The notes: generated by a model not told the origin, from the letters alone. A stretch of 64,000 nt of DNA from Sphingomonas sp. Root241 (GCF_001428865.1 NZ_LMIV01000001.1:1442236-1506235), one strand, 5' to 3'; shown: positions 8,513-16,706, counted from the stretch's first letter. A program made the numbers and translations.

Positions 8513-10021
8513 CTACTCGCTCGCCCGTGGGGGGGGCGGGAGATGGGTCCCCGCTTTCGCGGGGATGACGATATTTTGGACGGCCTTTGCCCAGCCTTCG
8601 AGCCTCGCGTTCCGTGCACCAGCCTTGAGCTTCGGCTCGAACGTCCGGCAGCTCCCGCGCATCGCCGCCGCCTCCTCCAGCCCGTTGAACAACCCGCAGC
8701 CCACGCCCGCCAGCATCGCTGCCCCCAATGCGGTGGTCTCGGCGAAATCCGGCCGATCTACGGGCACGCCGAGCATGTCGGCGAGGTCTTGCGCCAGCCA
8801 GTTGTTGGTGATCATGCCGCCGTCGACGCGCAGCCGCGCCCAGTCCGCCCCATCGGCAGCGAAGGCGGTTTTCAGGTCGTGGCTCTGGTGCGCCATGGAT
8901 TCGAGTGCGGCGCGGACGATGTGCGCGCGGGTGCTGGAGAAGCTGAGCCCGGAGAGCGATGCACGCGCTTCCGGCTCCCACCACGGCGCGCCCAGACCGC
9001 TCAAGGCCGGGACGAGATAGACGCCGCCATTGTCGGGGACGGAGCGGGCCAGCGCCTCGGTCTCGGGCGCGGTCTCGATCAGGCCGACCGAATCGCGGAG
9101 CCACTGGATCAGGCTGCCGGCGACGAACACCGAGCCTTCGATCGCATAAGTGCGGCGGCCGTCGAGTTGCCAGAGCACGGTGGCGAGCAAGCGGTTCTTG
9201 GAGGCGGGTGGAGCGGTCCCCGCATTGGTGAGGACGAAGGCGCCGGTGCCGTAGGTCGCCTTGGTATCGCCCTTGGCGAAGCACGCCTGGCCGATCGTCG
9301 CGGATTGCTGATCGCCGGCGAGGCCGCAGATCGGGATCTCGCCGCCGAAGAGTTTGGTGACGCCGAAACGACCGGCGCAGTCGATGATCTCGGGGAGGGC
9401 GTCGCGGGGCGCCGAGAACATGTCGAGCAGTCCGTCGCTCCAGCCACCCGATCCGAGTCCCATCAGCAAGGTGCGCGAGGCGTTCGTGGCGTCGGTGATG
9501 TGGAGGCCATTGGTGAGCTTCCACACCAGCCAGCTCTCGATCGTGCCGATGGCGAGGCGGTCGCCCGCTTGCTTGAGCTGGGGCCAGTTTTCCATCGCCC
9601 AGGCGATCTTGGTGCCCGAGAAATAGGGGTCGAGCAGCAGGCCGGTGCGGGCCTGGACGCCGGGTTCCTCGCCGGCCTCGCGCCACGCGCGGCACATCGC
9701 GGCGCTGCGCCGGTCCTGCCAGACGATCGCGGGGGCGAGCGGCTCGCCGGTCGACTTGTCCCAGAACACGATGGTCTCGCGCTGGTTGGTGATCCCGATC
9801 GCGGCGATTGCCTGCGCGCCGCCCGCCTTGTCGATCATTGCCTGCGCGCAGGCCCGGCTGCGGGTCCAGATCTCGGCGGCGTCGTGCTCGACCAGCCCGG
9901 GACCGGGATAATGCTGGGTGAGCTCGGCGGATTGGGTGCCGACGCATTTGCCCGACGGTTCGAACAGCATCGCGCGGGTGGAGGTGGTGCCCTCGTCGAG
10001 GACCAGCAGGAGTTCGCCCAT
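8513..10021 (-). CDS. glpK: Glycerol kinase
   Basis: A 502-residue FGGY-family kinase that phosphorylates glycerol to glycerol-3-phosphate with ATP. The N-terminal phosphate loop is DEGTTSTRAMLF (about 9-20), in which Glu replaces the usual Gln of D-Q-G-T-T. Other family segments are TNQRETIVFWDKSTGEPLAP, the acceptor-site IVWQDRRSAAMC, and the C-terminal ATP-binding DGGMITNNWLAQ. The last roughly 20 residues contain VIPAKAGTH, a direct translation of a palindromic repeat (8541-8570), so the native C-terminus has been replaced or extended by repeat DNA. No glycerol-3-phosphate dehydrogenase or GlpF gene is adjacent. Confidence 0.93.
   Translation of the reverse strand: MGELLLVLDEGTTSTRAMLFEPSGKCVGTQSAELTQHYPGPGLVEHDAAEIWTRSRACAQAMIDKAGGAQAIAAIGITNQRETIVFWDKSTGEPLAPAIVWQDRRSAAMCRAWREAGEEPGVQARTGLLLDPYFSGTKIAWAMENWPQLKQAGDRLAIGTIESWLVWKLTNGLHITDATNASRTLLMGLGSGGWSDGLLDMFSAPRDALPEIIDCAGRFGVTKLFGGEIPICGLAGDQQSATIGQACFAKGDTKATYGTGAFVLTNAGTAPPASKNRLLATVLWQLDGRRTYAIEGSVFVAGSLIQWLRDSVGLIETAPETEALARSVPDNGGVYLVPALSGLGAPWWEPEARASLSGLSFSSTRAHIVRAALESMAHQSHDLKTAFAADGADWARLRVDGGMITNNWLAQDLADMLGVPVDRPDFAETTALGAAMLAGVGCGLFNGLEEAAAMRGSCRTFEPKLKAGARNARLEGWAKAVQNIVIPAKAGTHLPPPPRASE
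8541..8570. repeat. Half copy of the family A palindromic repeat inside glpK
   Basis: AGATGGGTCCCCGCTTTCGC followed by GGGGATGACG is one arm of the family A doublet, without its partner. It lies inside the 3' end of glpK and is translated there. Confidence 0.8.
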
Positions 10022-10100
10022 GAAGCCAGCCTAACCCGACTGGCAGGGCGTTGCTACCGCCCCTTGCGGCTCCTAGAAGCGAGGAGAAGGAGAGAGCAGG

Positions 10101-11339
10101 GTGGACGATCAACCCGGGGCGATGGGCGGCAGCAGCGAGGGCGAGGGCATTCGACCCGTGGCGCCGCGCGAGCCCTTGCCGGCGCCCGAAGGCCAGGAGA
10201 GCATGGGCGACGGGCTCAAGCGCGACCGGCTGATGGCCGCGCTGGCGCTGATGATCGGCATCGGGCTCCTGTTCCTCATTCCCTTCGCGCTCAAGGAGGG
10301 GTCGCCCTTTTTCCTGCCGCTCACTGCCGCGCTGGTGATCGCGATCGCGATGGTGCCGATGCTCGAATGGCTCGAGCGGCACCGGATGCCGGCGCCGCTG
10401 GCCGCTTTGACCTGCGTCTTGCTCTTCCTGATTGCCGCGAACATCGCGCTCGCCTCGATCGTGGTGCCGGCGTGGCAATGGATGCAGCGGCTGCCCGAGA
10501 GCATCCCGCAGATTCAGCACAACCTCGAGCCGCTGATCCGCTTCTATTCGAACCTCGAGCGGTTCGTGGACCGGACGCTGACCAATTTCGCCGCCGCGCC
10601 GGCGCGGCAACCGGAGACGATCGCCGTGGCGCCGCCGCGCTCGCTGCTCGATCTGTTCACTACGTCGGCGCCGTCGGCGCTGATCGAAATGTTCTTCGCG
10701 ATCCTGGTGATCTATTTCTTCCTGTCGGGCTGGACCCGGCTCAGGCGCAACGCGATCACCCGGCGGGCGAGCTTCGGCGGCGCGATGGCGACGGCGCGGG
10801 TGATCCAGGACGTGGTCGACGATACTTCGGCCTATCTCGGCACGATCACGCTGATCAACGTCACATTGGGACTGATCGTCGCGGGAGCGCTCTGGGCGAT
10901 CGGCATGCCGACGCCGTTGATGTGGGGCGGCATCGTCGCCTTGCTCAACTACATCCCGTATATCGGCCCGGTGATGGCGGCGTTGCTGCTCGCGATAGGC
11001 GGGCTGATGAGCTTCCCCGACATCTGGTGGGCGCTGCTGCCTGCCGTGCTGATGATCGGCGCGCATCTGATCGAGGCGAATGTGGTGACGCCGCTGATCG
11101 TGGGCCACCGGCTGACGATCAGCCCGATCCTCATCCTCGTCTCGCTGAGCTTCTGGGGATGGGTGTGGGGGACGCCCGGCGCGCTGCTCGCGGTGCCGCT
11201 GCTGATCATCATCCAGACCGTGCTCAACGCCGCGGGCAAGCCCGATATCGCCGGATTCCTGTTCGAACACGGCACGCTGATCCGCCATCCGGGGGAAACC
11301 CATGCGCACCGCCGGCAGAGTCGCGACCAATCCGGTTGA
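10101..11339 (+). CDS. AI-2E family (PerM/YdiK-like) transporter
   Basis: A 412-residue inner-membrane protein with the AI-2E transporter layout. A Pro/Glu-rich cytoplasmic N-terminus of about 45 residues is followed by paired helices (LMAALALMIGIGLLFLIPFA, then LTAALVIAIAMVPMLEW and AALTCVLLFLIAANIALASI), a long amphipathic loop (about 130-190), and C-terminal helices including the conserved GGIVALLNYIPYIGPVMAAL and IEANVVTPLIVG, a family signature. Some relatives export autoinducer-2 or act as ion antiporters; the substrate here is unknown. The start is GTG at 10101 behind GAGGAGAAGGAGAGAG. The stop TGA is embedded in the TTGACA box of the tRNA-Asp promoter. Confidence 0.87.
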   Translation: MDDQPGAMGGSSEGEGIRPVAPREPLPAPEGQESMGDGLKRDRLMAALALMIGIGLLFLIPFALKEGSPFFLPLTAALVIAIAMVPMLEWLERHRMPAPLAALTCVLLFLIAANIALASIVVPAWQWMQRLPESIPQIQHNLEPLIRFYSNLERFVDRTLTNFAAAPARQPETIAVAPPRSLLDLFTTSAPSALIEMFFAILVIYFFLSGWTRLRRNAITRRASFGGAMATARVIQDVVDDTSAYLGTITLINVTLGLIVAGALWAIGMPTPLMWGGIVALLNYIPYIGPVMAALLLAIGGLMSFPDIWWALLPAVLMIGAHLIEANVVTPLIVGHRLTISPILILVSLSFWGWVWGTPGALLAVPLLIIIQTVLNAAGKPDIAGFLFEHGTLIRHPGETHAHRRQSRDQSG

Positions 11340-11364
11340 CACCCCCGGAAGCCGGGGTTAGTGG
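11336..11364 (+). promoter_or_regulatory. Predicted promoter of the first tRNA-Asp gene
   Basis: A perfect -35 TTGACA (11336-11341), a 17-base spacer that itself can fold (CCCCGG-AA-GCCGGGG), and a -10-like TAGTGG (11359-11364). It ends 18 bases before the mature tRNA 5' end. The -35 box overlaps the stop codon of the upstream permease gene. Confidence 0.6.
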
Positions 11365-11382
11365 CGCCTCCTCGCTTCGAGA

Positions 11383-11459
<77 letters not shown>

Positions 11460-11542
11460 CGCGGGATCCCTTGCGGGAATTCCGATGTGGTCAAATCGTA
11501 GCGCCTTCCAAGATGCGGCATGCGTCGCCCCGCCTGGTTCAA

Positions 11543-11619
<77 letters not shown>

Positions 11620-11718
11620 TGCCGTTCCCATCGCTGTCATTGACAAGCGGGGGCACTCCTATAGCTTCACATCTGCATAACAAAGCAGGTCGCCGTCCGT
11701 CCATCCGAGGAGGAAGCG

Positions 11719-12633
11719 ATGCGATCCCGTGTCTTCGCCCAAGTTTTTTCGGCGCCCGCCTTGCTGGCCGCCGCCCTGCTGCTTTCGGGTTGCGGAGCCC
11801 AAAGGGACTCCGCGGAGAATGTCAGCGCGGTGGACTATGGCGAAGACGCCTATACCGGCGACAACGCAGCCGAGAACGTCGAAGCCAACGCCACGGGGCC
11901 GGAATCGAACGTCGTGACGGTGAACGCCAGCGCCGGCGACGACGTTGTCTTTTGCGAAGCGGTCGACCAGGACGCCAGCGCATCGGAATGCCGGCGCTAC
12001 ACGCGCGAGCGCGCCAACCTGCAAGCCGGTCTCGGGGTGTTCGAGGCGCCCAAGCAAATGAAGCTGGGTGAGAGCCGCGACCTGGTGCTGAGCGTGGGCA
12101 AGAAGGCCAATGCCGAAGACGTGCACGCCACGGTCGGCACCGAGCGCGCCAAGCATGTCGAAATCACTACCCAGGTCGGCCACTATATGACCGCCACGTT
12201 GAGCGGCGGCGGGTTCGACATCACGCCTCCGGGGCCGCAGGCCAAGACGCTGGCGGCGGACCGAAGCGAGGTCTGGCAGTGGCGGATCAAGGCGAAGGAG
12301 GAAGGCGCGCAGAAGCTGATGCTGACCATCTCGGTCGACGCCCAGGCGGCGGATGGCTCGCGCTCGCGCTATGACCTGGAGACCAGGACCTTCGACATCG
12401 CAGTGAACGTCACCGACAGCGAACGCCGCGCGCGCAAGGCACAGGAGATCAAGAAAGACCTCGACGCCGGCACCATTGTGCTGAGTGGGCTCGAGAAGCT
12501 GTTCATCGCGCTGGCGGCGGTCGTCGTGGCGCTGGGCGGGGTGTGGATCGCGATCCGGACCTTCGGCAAGAAGAAGGACGCCGAGAAACCGAAGGGCGAA
12601 GCCCCGAAGGACGATGGGCCCAAGAAGGACTAG
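11719..12633 (+). CDS. Putative lipoprotein with a C-terminal membrane helix
   Basis: A 304-residue protein of no family I recognise. The N-terminus is a lipoprotein signal, with lipobox L-S-G-C and acceptor Cys about residue 25 followed by GAQRD. A low-complexity Asn/Glu/Ala-rich linker covers about 30-70. The middle (about 95-240) looks like a beta-rich domain and includes LGESRDLVLSVGKKANAEDV and EITTQVGHYMTATLSGGGFD. Near residues 255-277 a hydrophobic helix (FIALAAVVVALGGVWIAI) is followed by a Lys-rich tail. This predicts a lipid anchor at one end and a membrane span at the other, with the middle domain in the periplasm. A good GAGGAGGAAG ribosome-binding site precedes the ATG. It converges on the doxX gene with overlapping stop codons. 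Confidence 0.7.
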   Translation: MRSRVFAQVFSAPALLAAALLLSGCGAQRDSAENVSAVDYGEDAYTGDNAAENVEANATGPESNVVTVNASAGDDVVFCEAVDQDASASECRRYTRERANLQAGLGVFEAPKQMKLGESRDLVLSVGKKANAEDVHATVGTERAKHVEITTQVGHYMTATLSGGGFDITPPGPQAKTLAADRSEVWQWRIKAKEEGAQKLMLTISVDAQAADGSRSRYDLETRTFDIAVNVTDSERRARKAQEIKKDLDAGTIVLSGLEKLFIALAAVVVALGGVWIAIRTFGKKKDAEKPKGEAPKDDGPKKD

Positions 12634-13052
12634 CGGCGGGAGAACATCGCATCGATCGCATAGCGGCCCGCGCCGAGCGTCGCGAAGAGCAGCCCGAACA
12701 GGATCAGGCTGGTCGCGGGAAAGGCGGCGCGGATGCCGAGCCTGGCATCGACCATCGCGAGCGCGACCGCGAAGTTGACGGCGCAGAGCAGCCCCGCCCA
12801 GCGCGTCGCGAGCCCGAGCACGAAGGCGACGCCGCAGGCGAACTGCGCCCAGACCGAAATCAGCGCCATCCATTTGGGCTGGGGAAAGCCGTGCCCGGCG
12901 AGGAAGCGCGCGAACTCGGCCATGCGCGCGGCGCTCTGGATATTGTCCCAGACGCCCCAGATCAGAAAGGCGCCGACGACAAGGCGCGCCAGCAGCAATG
13001 CCGCATCCGAATACCCTGCAAAACCCGCACTACGCCTGCGCCCGAAAGCCAT
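12630..13052 (-). CDS. DoxX family membrane protein
   Basis: A 140-residue integral membrane protein of the DoxX/SURF4-like family with four predicted helices: LLLARLVVGAFLIWGVWDNI, MALISVWAQFACGVAFVLGL, WAGLLCAVNFAVALAMV and ATSLILFGLLFATLGAGRYA. The family hallmarks of an Arg-containing first helix and the C-terminal G-x-G-R-Y-A-I-D-A segment are present. DoxX proteins are associated with redox or detoxification functions, but the activity of this one is unknown. Its stop codon overlaps the convergent lipoprotein stop. It is the last gene after fau and DUF2842 on the minus strand, with about 33 bases between it and DUF2842. Confidence 0.85.
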   Translation of the reverse strand: MAFGRRRSAGFAGYSDAALLLARLVVGAFLIWGVWDNIQSAARMAEFARFLAGHGFPQPKWMALISVWAQFACGVAFVLGLATRWAGLLCAVNFAVALAMVDARLGIRAAFPATSLILFGLLFATLGAGRYAIDAMFSRR

Positions 13053-13085
13053 ATTCTCTCCCTTGTTCCCCGATCACGCGACCGC

Positions 13086-13304
13086 TCAGTCGCGTCTCAT
13101 TCTCCAGCGCCCGGTTTCCATCCAGAGCAGCAGGGGCTTGAGCGGTGCGATCCAGACGATGCCGAGCACCACATAGATCACCAGCTGGACGAGGATCGGC
13201 AGGCTGCCGATCTCCGCCGAGAAGCTGGCGACCAGCACCACCCAGACGAGGATCAGCAGCAGGATCGCGAGCATGCCCGCAGGCTTGCGCCAACTCGCCT
13301 TCAC
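13086..13304 (-). CDS. DUF2842 family small membrane protein
   Basis: A 72-residue protein with two predicted membrane helices (MLAILLLILVWVVLVASFSA and IVQ-less LVQLVIYVVLGIVWIAPLKP) ending in LLLWMETGRWRMRRD. The helix pair plus the PLKPLL-W-M-E-T-G-R-W-R ending is the pattern of DUF2842, an alphaproteobacterial family of unknown function. I chose the GTG at 13304 because it forms a GTGA overlap with the fau stop and gives VKASWRKPAGML, the usual family start. A GTG at 13319 with a better-spaced GAGGAAGG is an alternative. Translational coupling with fau is likely. Confidence 0.8.
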   Translation of the reverse strand: MKASWRKPAGMLAILLLILVWVVLVASFSAEIGSLPILVQLVIYVVLGIVWIAPLKPLLLWMETGRWRMRRD

Positions 13305-13882
13305 TTCTCCGCGTGCCACAACATGCCTTCCTCGGTGATGATCGCGTGCAGCGGCACGTCCCAGATATCGGCGGGGATAGCAGGGACTTCCTGTACCGAC
13401 CATGCCACGCCGACGCGCCAGGCCGCCTCGTAGCGGGCGAAGGCGCGGTCGTAATGGCCGGCACCCTGGCCCAGGCGATTGAGGCGGCGATCGAACCCGA
13501 CCAGCGGCGTTAGGATGACGTCGGGCGCGACTTCGGGGCTTGCGGGATCAGGCTGGCGCAGGTTGAACGGACCTGCGACGAGCGGCTCGCCGAGCTGCCA
13601 GGCGAGGAAGCGGATCGGCGCGCTGCGATCGACGACGAAGGGCAAAGCAAGCCTGCACCCGGCGGCAGCCGCAGCGGCTGCGAGCTGGGTCGGATCGGCT
13701 TCGCTGCCGACCGCGCAATAGGTTGCGACGGTCATGCCTTCGCGGATGCGCTCGACAAAGGCCTCGGGCGCGAGGATGGCCGTCGTCGATTCGGCGGCGA
13801 ACTGGTCGCGATCGGCACGGAGCTTCGCGCGGAGCGCGGGTTTGTCCAGAATCATGCGCGAATGCGGTGGCGGGACCGCCAT
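13301..13882 (-). CDS. fau: 5-formyltetrahydrofolate cyclo-ligase
   Basis: A 193-residue enzyme that converts 5-formyltetrahydrofolate to 5,10-methenyltetrahydrofolate using ATP in the cytoplasm. Visible family features are the N-terminal helix with LRAKLRADRDQF, the PDVILTPLVGFDRRLNRLGQ stretch and the nucleotide/folate motif GQGAGHYDRAF (the usual G-x-G-x-G-Y-Y-D-R with His for one Tyr). The start may be the internal Met at 13855 (MILDKPALRAKL), closer to family N-termini. The neighbourhood is diagnostic: in many proteobacteria fau lies directly downstream of the 6S RNA gene and zapA, exactly as here. It overlaps the downstream DUF2842 gene by 4 bases. Confidence 0.92.
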   Translation of the reverse strand: MAVPPPHSRMILDKPALRAKLRADRDQFAAESTTAILAPEAFVERIREGMTVATYCAVGSEADPTQLAAAAAAAGCRLALPFVVDRSAPIRFLAWQLGEPLVAGPFNLRQPDPASPEVAPDVILTPLVGFDRRLNRLGQGAGHYDRAFARYEAAWRVGVAWSVQEVPAIPADIWDVPLHAIITEEGMLWHAEK

Positions 13883-13894
13883 GGCCGTTTGCCA

Positions 13895-14027
13895 GAATAT
13901 CCTCTGACGCCTGTTACGTCAGGTGGGAACCATGTGCGACAGACCAGGATCTGCACAGGGACAGCTCCCATGGATGATGAATAGCCTCAGGGATAATGCC
14001 AAGGCTCGTACCGGGCAGTGCCCGCCG
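13895..14027 (-). ncRNA. ssrS: 6S RNA (SsrS), predicted from position and structure
   Basis: The roughly 200 bases between zapA and fau hold no ORF, and this is the standard location of 6S RNA. 6S RNA binds RNA polymerase sigma-70 holoenzyme by mimicking an open promoter. On the minus strand a promoter-like pair (14034-14062) precedes a foldable RNA: CATGGGAGC can pair with GGTTCCCA around an inner hairpin TGTGCAGA-TCCTGG-TCTGTCGCA. The segment GAGCCTTGGCATTATCCCTG with AGGC resembles the open-bubble side. A 6-bp hairpin, CTGACG-TAACAGG-CGTCAG, lies at the 3' side (about 13905-13925) and may belong to the closing region or terminator. Ends are approximate. Confidence 0.6.
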
Positions 14028-14033
14028 CATATG

Positions 14034-14062
14034 CATTTAGGGTGGCGGGCGCGGAGAAGCAA
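14034..14062 (-). promoter_or_regulatory. Predicted promoter for the 6S RNA
   Basis: Reading the minus strand, TTGCTT (14057-14062), a 17-base spacer and TAAATG (14034-14039) make a reasonable sigma-70-type promoter between the zapA stop and the RNA. It would start transcription near 14027. Confidence 0.45.
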
Positions 14063-14080
14063 CCGCGCCGACGTGCGATT

Positions 14081-14383
14081 TCAAGCCTCGGCGGCGTCTT
14101 CTTCCAGCGCAAGGGCCACGGCTTCGAGGCGATCGGCGATCCGCTCGAGCAGCACCGGCGAAACGCCTTCGGGCGGATTGCGCTGCACTTCGTCGACCAT
14201 GTCGGCGAGAATCAGCGCGAGATACACCAAAGTCCGCTCGGCGTTGAGCCCGCCCGAGGCGCGATGCGCGGTGACCGCATGCTCCTGCAGGATCGATTCG
14301 AGGTGGCGAAGATGCGGCTCGTCGCCTTCGCGCGCGGCGACGGAATAGGTACGTCCGGCGATGGTGAGGTCGATATCGGCCAT
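14081..14383 (-). CDS. zapA: Cell division protein ZapA
   Basis: A 100-residue protein of the ZapA family, which binds FtsZ and bundles protofilaments at the division ring. The N-terminal beta segment MADIDLTIAGRTYSVAAREG is the family signature (V-x-I-x-G-R-x-Y and a basic/acidic turn). The C-terminal part is a long amphipathic helix (LVYLALILADMVDEVQ and LLERIADRLEAVALALEEDA) suited to the ZapA coiled-coil dimer. It is translationally coupled to the preceding 62-residue protein through a TAATG overlap and is followed by the 6S RNA and fau, the typical arrangement. Confidence 0.92.
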   Translation of the reverse strand: MADIDLTIAGRTYSVAAREGDEPHLRHLESILQEHAVTAHRASGGLNAERTLVYLALILADMVDEVQRNPPEGVSPVLLERIADRLEAVALALEEDAAEA

Positions 14384-14571
14384 TACTCGGCTTCCACGTT
14401 CGACGTCTCGCGGGCGATCAGCGCGTCGAGCGAGCTCACCGCTTCCTCGATCCGTGCGCGCAATTTGGCGTGGCGGCTGGCGAGACGCGCAGTGGCGTAG
14501 GCGCGCGCGGCTGCTGCTGCCTCGATCCGCGCGAGCGCCTGTTCGATCCGGTCTGCAGGGCTTTCGGCCAT
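14383..14571 (-). CDS. Small coiled-coil protein upstream of zapA
   Basis: A 62-residue predicted all-helical protein (MAESPADRIEQALARIEAAA ... LRARIEEAVSSLDALIARET). Heptad-like spacing of Ala/Leu/Ile with Arg and Glu suggests a short coiled coil. Its stop codon overlaps the zapA start as TAATG, so the two are very probably co-translated. I do not recognise the family. By position and shape it could be a ZapB-like or ZapA-partner protein, but this is inference only. The Met at 14571 is the only start that leaves a sensible upstream region; the open frame continues upstream into the divergent tkt promoter region. Confidence 0.7.
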   Translation of the reverse strand: MAESPADRIEQALARIEAAAAARAYATARLASRHAKLRARIEEAVSSLDALIARETSNVEAE

Positions 14572-14682
14572 GTTATATCGATTAGGCAGAGCGAGCGGGC
14601 GCGGCAAGAGCGCATGCGCCGAACGGCCCATCGATTCTTCGGGAGCGGCCAGCGGCTTTGCCGAACCGGGCCCGTCGAGCGG

Positions 14683-14711
14683 TTGACGCGCGGGCGCGTG
14701 CGTCCCAAAGG
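14683..14711 (+). promoter_or_regulatory. Weak promoter candidate upstream of tkt
   Basis: TTGACG (14683-14688), a 17-base spacer, then CAAAGG (14706-14711), which is a poor -10. It lies 26 bases before the tkt start in the space shared with the divergent zapA unit. The strong -35 makes it worth noting; the weak -10 limits confidence. Confidence 0.3.
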
Positions 14712-14737
14712 CGTCCGCGACCAGCAGGGGAGTCCAC

Positions 14738-16693
14738 GTGTCCGCATCCTTCACCGACTGCGCCAATGCCATCCGCGCGCTATCGATGGACGCCGTGGAG
14801 GCCGCCAATTCGGGGCATCCCGGCATGCCGATGGGCATGGCCGACGTCGCCACCGTCCTGTTCCAGAACTATCTGAAGTTCGATCCCGCCGATCCGCACT
14901 GGCCCGACCGCGACCGCTTCGTGCTCTCGGCGGGGCACGGATCGATGCTGATCTATTCGCTGCTCCATCTGACCGGCTATGCCCGGCCGACGCTGGAGGA
15001 CATCCGCAACTTCCGTCAGGTCGGCAGCCCGTGCGCGGGGCATCCCGAGAATTTCGAGCTGGCGGGAGTCGAGGCGACTACCGGGCCGCTGGGGCAGGGC
15101 GTGGCGATGGCGGTGGGCATGGCGATTGCCGAGCGGCACCTCAACGCGACCTTCGGCGACGCGCTGGTCGATCACCGCACCTGGGTGATCGCCGGCGACG
15201 GGTGCCTGATGGAAGGCATCAACCATGAGGCGATCGGGCTCGCCGGGCATCTCAAGCTCGGGCGGCTGATCGTATTGTGGGACGACAACAAGATCACGAT
15301 CGACGGCGCGGTGTCGCTCTCGTCGAGCGAGGATATCCCCGCGCGCTACACCGCGACCGGCTGGCATGTCGTCGAGTGCGACGGGCATGACGAAGCGAGC
15401 ATCACCGCAGCATTCGATGCAGCGCTCGCCGATGAGCGGCCGTCGCTGGTCCGCTGCCGGACGATCATCGGCAAGGGCGCGCCCAACAAGCAGGGTTCGT
15501 CCAAAGTGCACGGCGCGGCACTGGGTGCGGACGAAGTCGCCGCTGCGCGCGAGACCTTGGGCTGGCACTATCCTGCTTTCGAGGTTCCCGAAGAGATCCG
15601 CGCGGCCTGGCTGGCGGCGGGGAAGCGCGGCGCGGAACCTCATGCTGCGTGGCGGCAACGGCTGGCAAGCGACGGCAATCACGCGGCTTTCGAGAAGCGC
15701 GGCAATGTCTCGCCCGACTGGCTGAAGCCCTATGTCGACGGCCTGCTCGCCAATCCGCAGAAGGTCGCCACGCGGAAAGCGTCCGAGATGGCGCTCGAGG
15801 CCATCAACGTGGCATTGCCCGAGACGATCGGCGGCTCGGCCGATCTAACCGGCTCGAACAACACGCTGACCAAAGGCCTCAAGCCGCTCACCGCGGCCGA
15901 TTATTCGGGCCGCTACGTCTATTACGGTATCCGCGAGTTCGGCATGTCGGCGGCGATGAACGGGATGGCGCTGCATGGCGGCGTGATCCCCTATGGCGGC
16001 ACCTTCCTCGTCTTCTCCGACTATGCCCGGCCGGCGATCCGGCTCTCGGCACTCCAGCGGACGCGCGTCGTCTATGTGATGACGCACGATTCGATCGGCC
16101 TCGGCGAGGACGGCCCGACGCACCAGCCGATCGAGCACGTGATGAGCCTGCGCGTCATGCCCAATCTCGACGTCTATCGCCCGTGCGACACGATCGAGAC
16201 CGCGGAATGCTGGGCATTGGCGCTGGAGAAGACCGACGGCCCGTCGCTGCTCGCGCTCTCGCGACAAAATCTGCCGCAGCTGCGCACCGACGGCGGCGAG
16301 AACCGTTCCGCCAAGGGCGCCTATCGCCTGCTCGCAGCCGAGGCGGAGCGCCAGGTGGTGCTGATCGCCACCGGCTCCGAAGTAGAGATCGCGGTCGCCA
16401 TCCGGACAGAGTTGGAAGCGCGGGGAATCGGCACCGACGTGGTGTCGATGCCGAGTTGGGAGCGCTTCGATGCCCAGAGCGCGGAATATCGCGACGATAT
16501 CCTTCCCCATCACGTACTGCGCGTCTCGATCGAGGCGGGCACGACGATGGGCTGGGAGCGTTATACCGGGATCGCCGGCATGCGTTTCGGCATCGATGGA
16601 TTCGGCGCATCGGGCCCTGCGCCCGCGCTCTACGAGCATTTCGGCCTCACCGCCGCGGCAATCGTGCCGCAGATCGTGGCGGCGCTCGCCTGA
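14738..16693 (+). CDS. tkt: Transketolase
   Basis: A 651-residue thiamine-diphosphate enzyme that transfers two-carbon ketol units between sugar phosphates in the pentose phosphate pathway. The N-terminal half has NSGHPGMPMGMADVATVLF and the ThDP-binding GDGCLMEGINHEA motif with the following WDDNKITIDG. The pyrimidine domain shows YYGIREFGMSAAMNGMALHG, with the catalytic Glu, and HDSIGLGEDGPTHQPIEH. The C-terminal domain carries ATGSEVEIAVA. The start is GTG at 14738 behind CAGGGGAG. It is followed by gap and pgk in the same direction, giving a central carbon metabolism group of the kind seen as cbb/gap operons. The length is normal for the family. Confidence 0.95.
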   Translation: MSASFTDCANAIRALSMDAVEAANSGHPGMPMGMADVATVLFQNYLKFDPADPHWPDRDRFVLSAGHGSMLIYSLLHLTGYARPTLEDIRNFRQVGSPCAGHPENFELAGVEATTGPLGQGVAMAVGMAIAERHLNATFGDALVDHRTWVIAGDGCLMEGINHEAIGLAGHLKLGRLIVLWDDNKITIDGAVSLSSSEDIPARYTATGWHVVECDGHDEASITAAFDAALADERPSLVRCRTIIGKGAPNKQGSSKVHGAALGADEVAAARETLGWHYPAFEVPEEIRAAWLAAGKRGAEPHAAWRQRLASDGNHAAFEKRGNVSPDWLKPYVDGLLANPQKVATRKASEMALEAINVALPETIGGSADLTGSNNTLTKGLKPLTAADYSGRYVYYGIREFGMSAAMNGMALHGGVIPYGGTFLVFSDYARPAIRLSALQRTRVVYVMTHDSIGLGEDGPTHQPIEHVMSLRVMPNLDVYRPCDTIETAECWALALEKTDGPSLLALSRQNLPQLRTDGGENRSAKGAYRLLAAEAERQVVLIATGSEVEIAVAIRTELEARGIGTDVVSMPSWERFDAQSAEYRDDILPHHVLRVSIEAGTTMGWERYTGIAGMRFGIDGFGASGPAPALYEHFGLTAAAIVPQIVAALA

Positions 16694-16706
16694 GCACCCA
16701 TATAGC

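Noticed and set aside
8223..11342. Very long minus-strand open frame joining the GIY-YIG region with sequence past glpK
   Set aside because: It runs out of frame with glpK and through the AI-2E gene; only the last 95 codons (from 8510) show a real domain.
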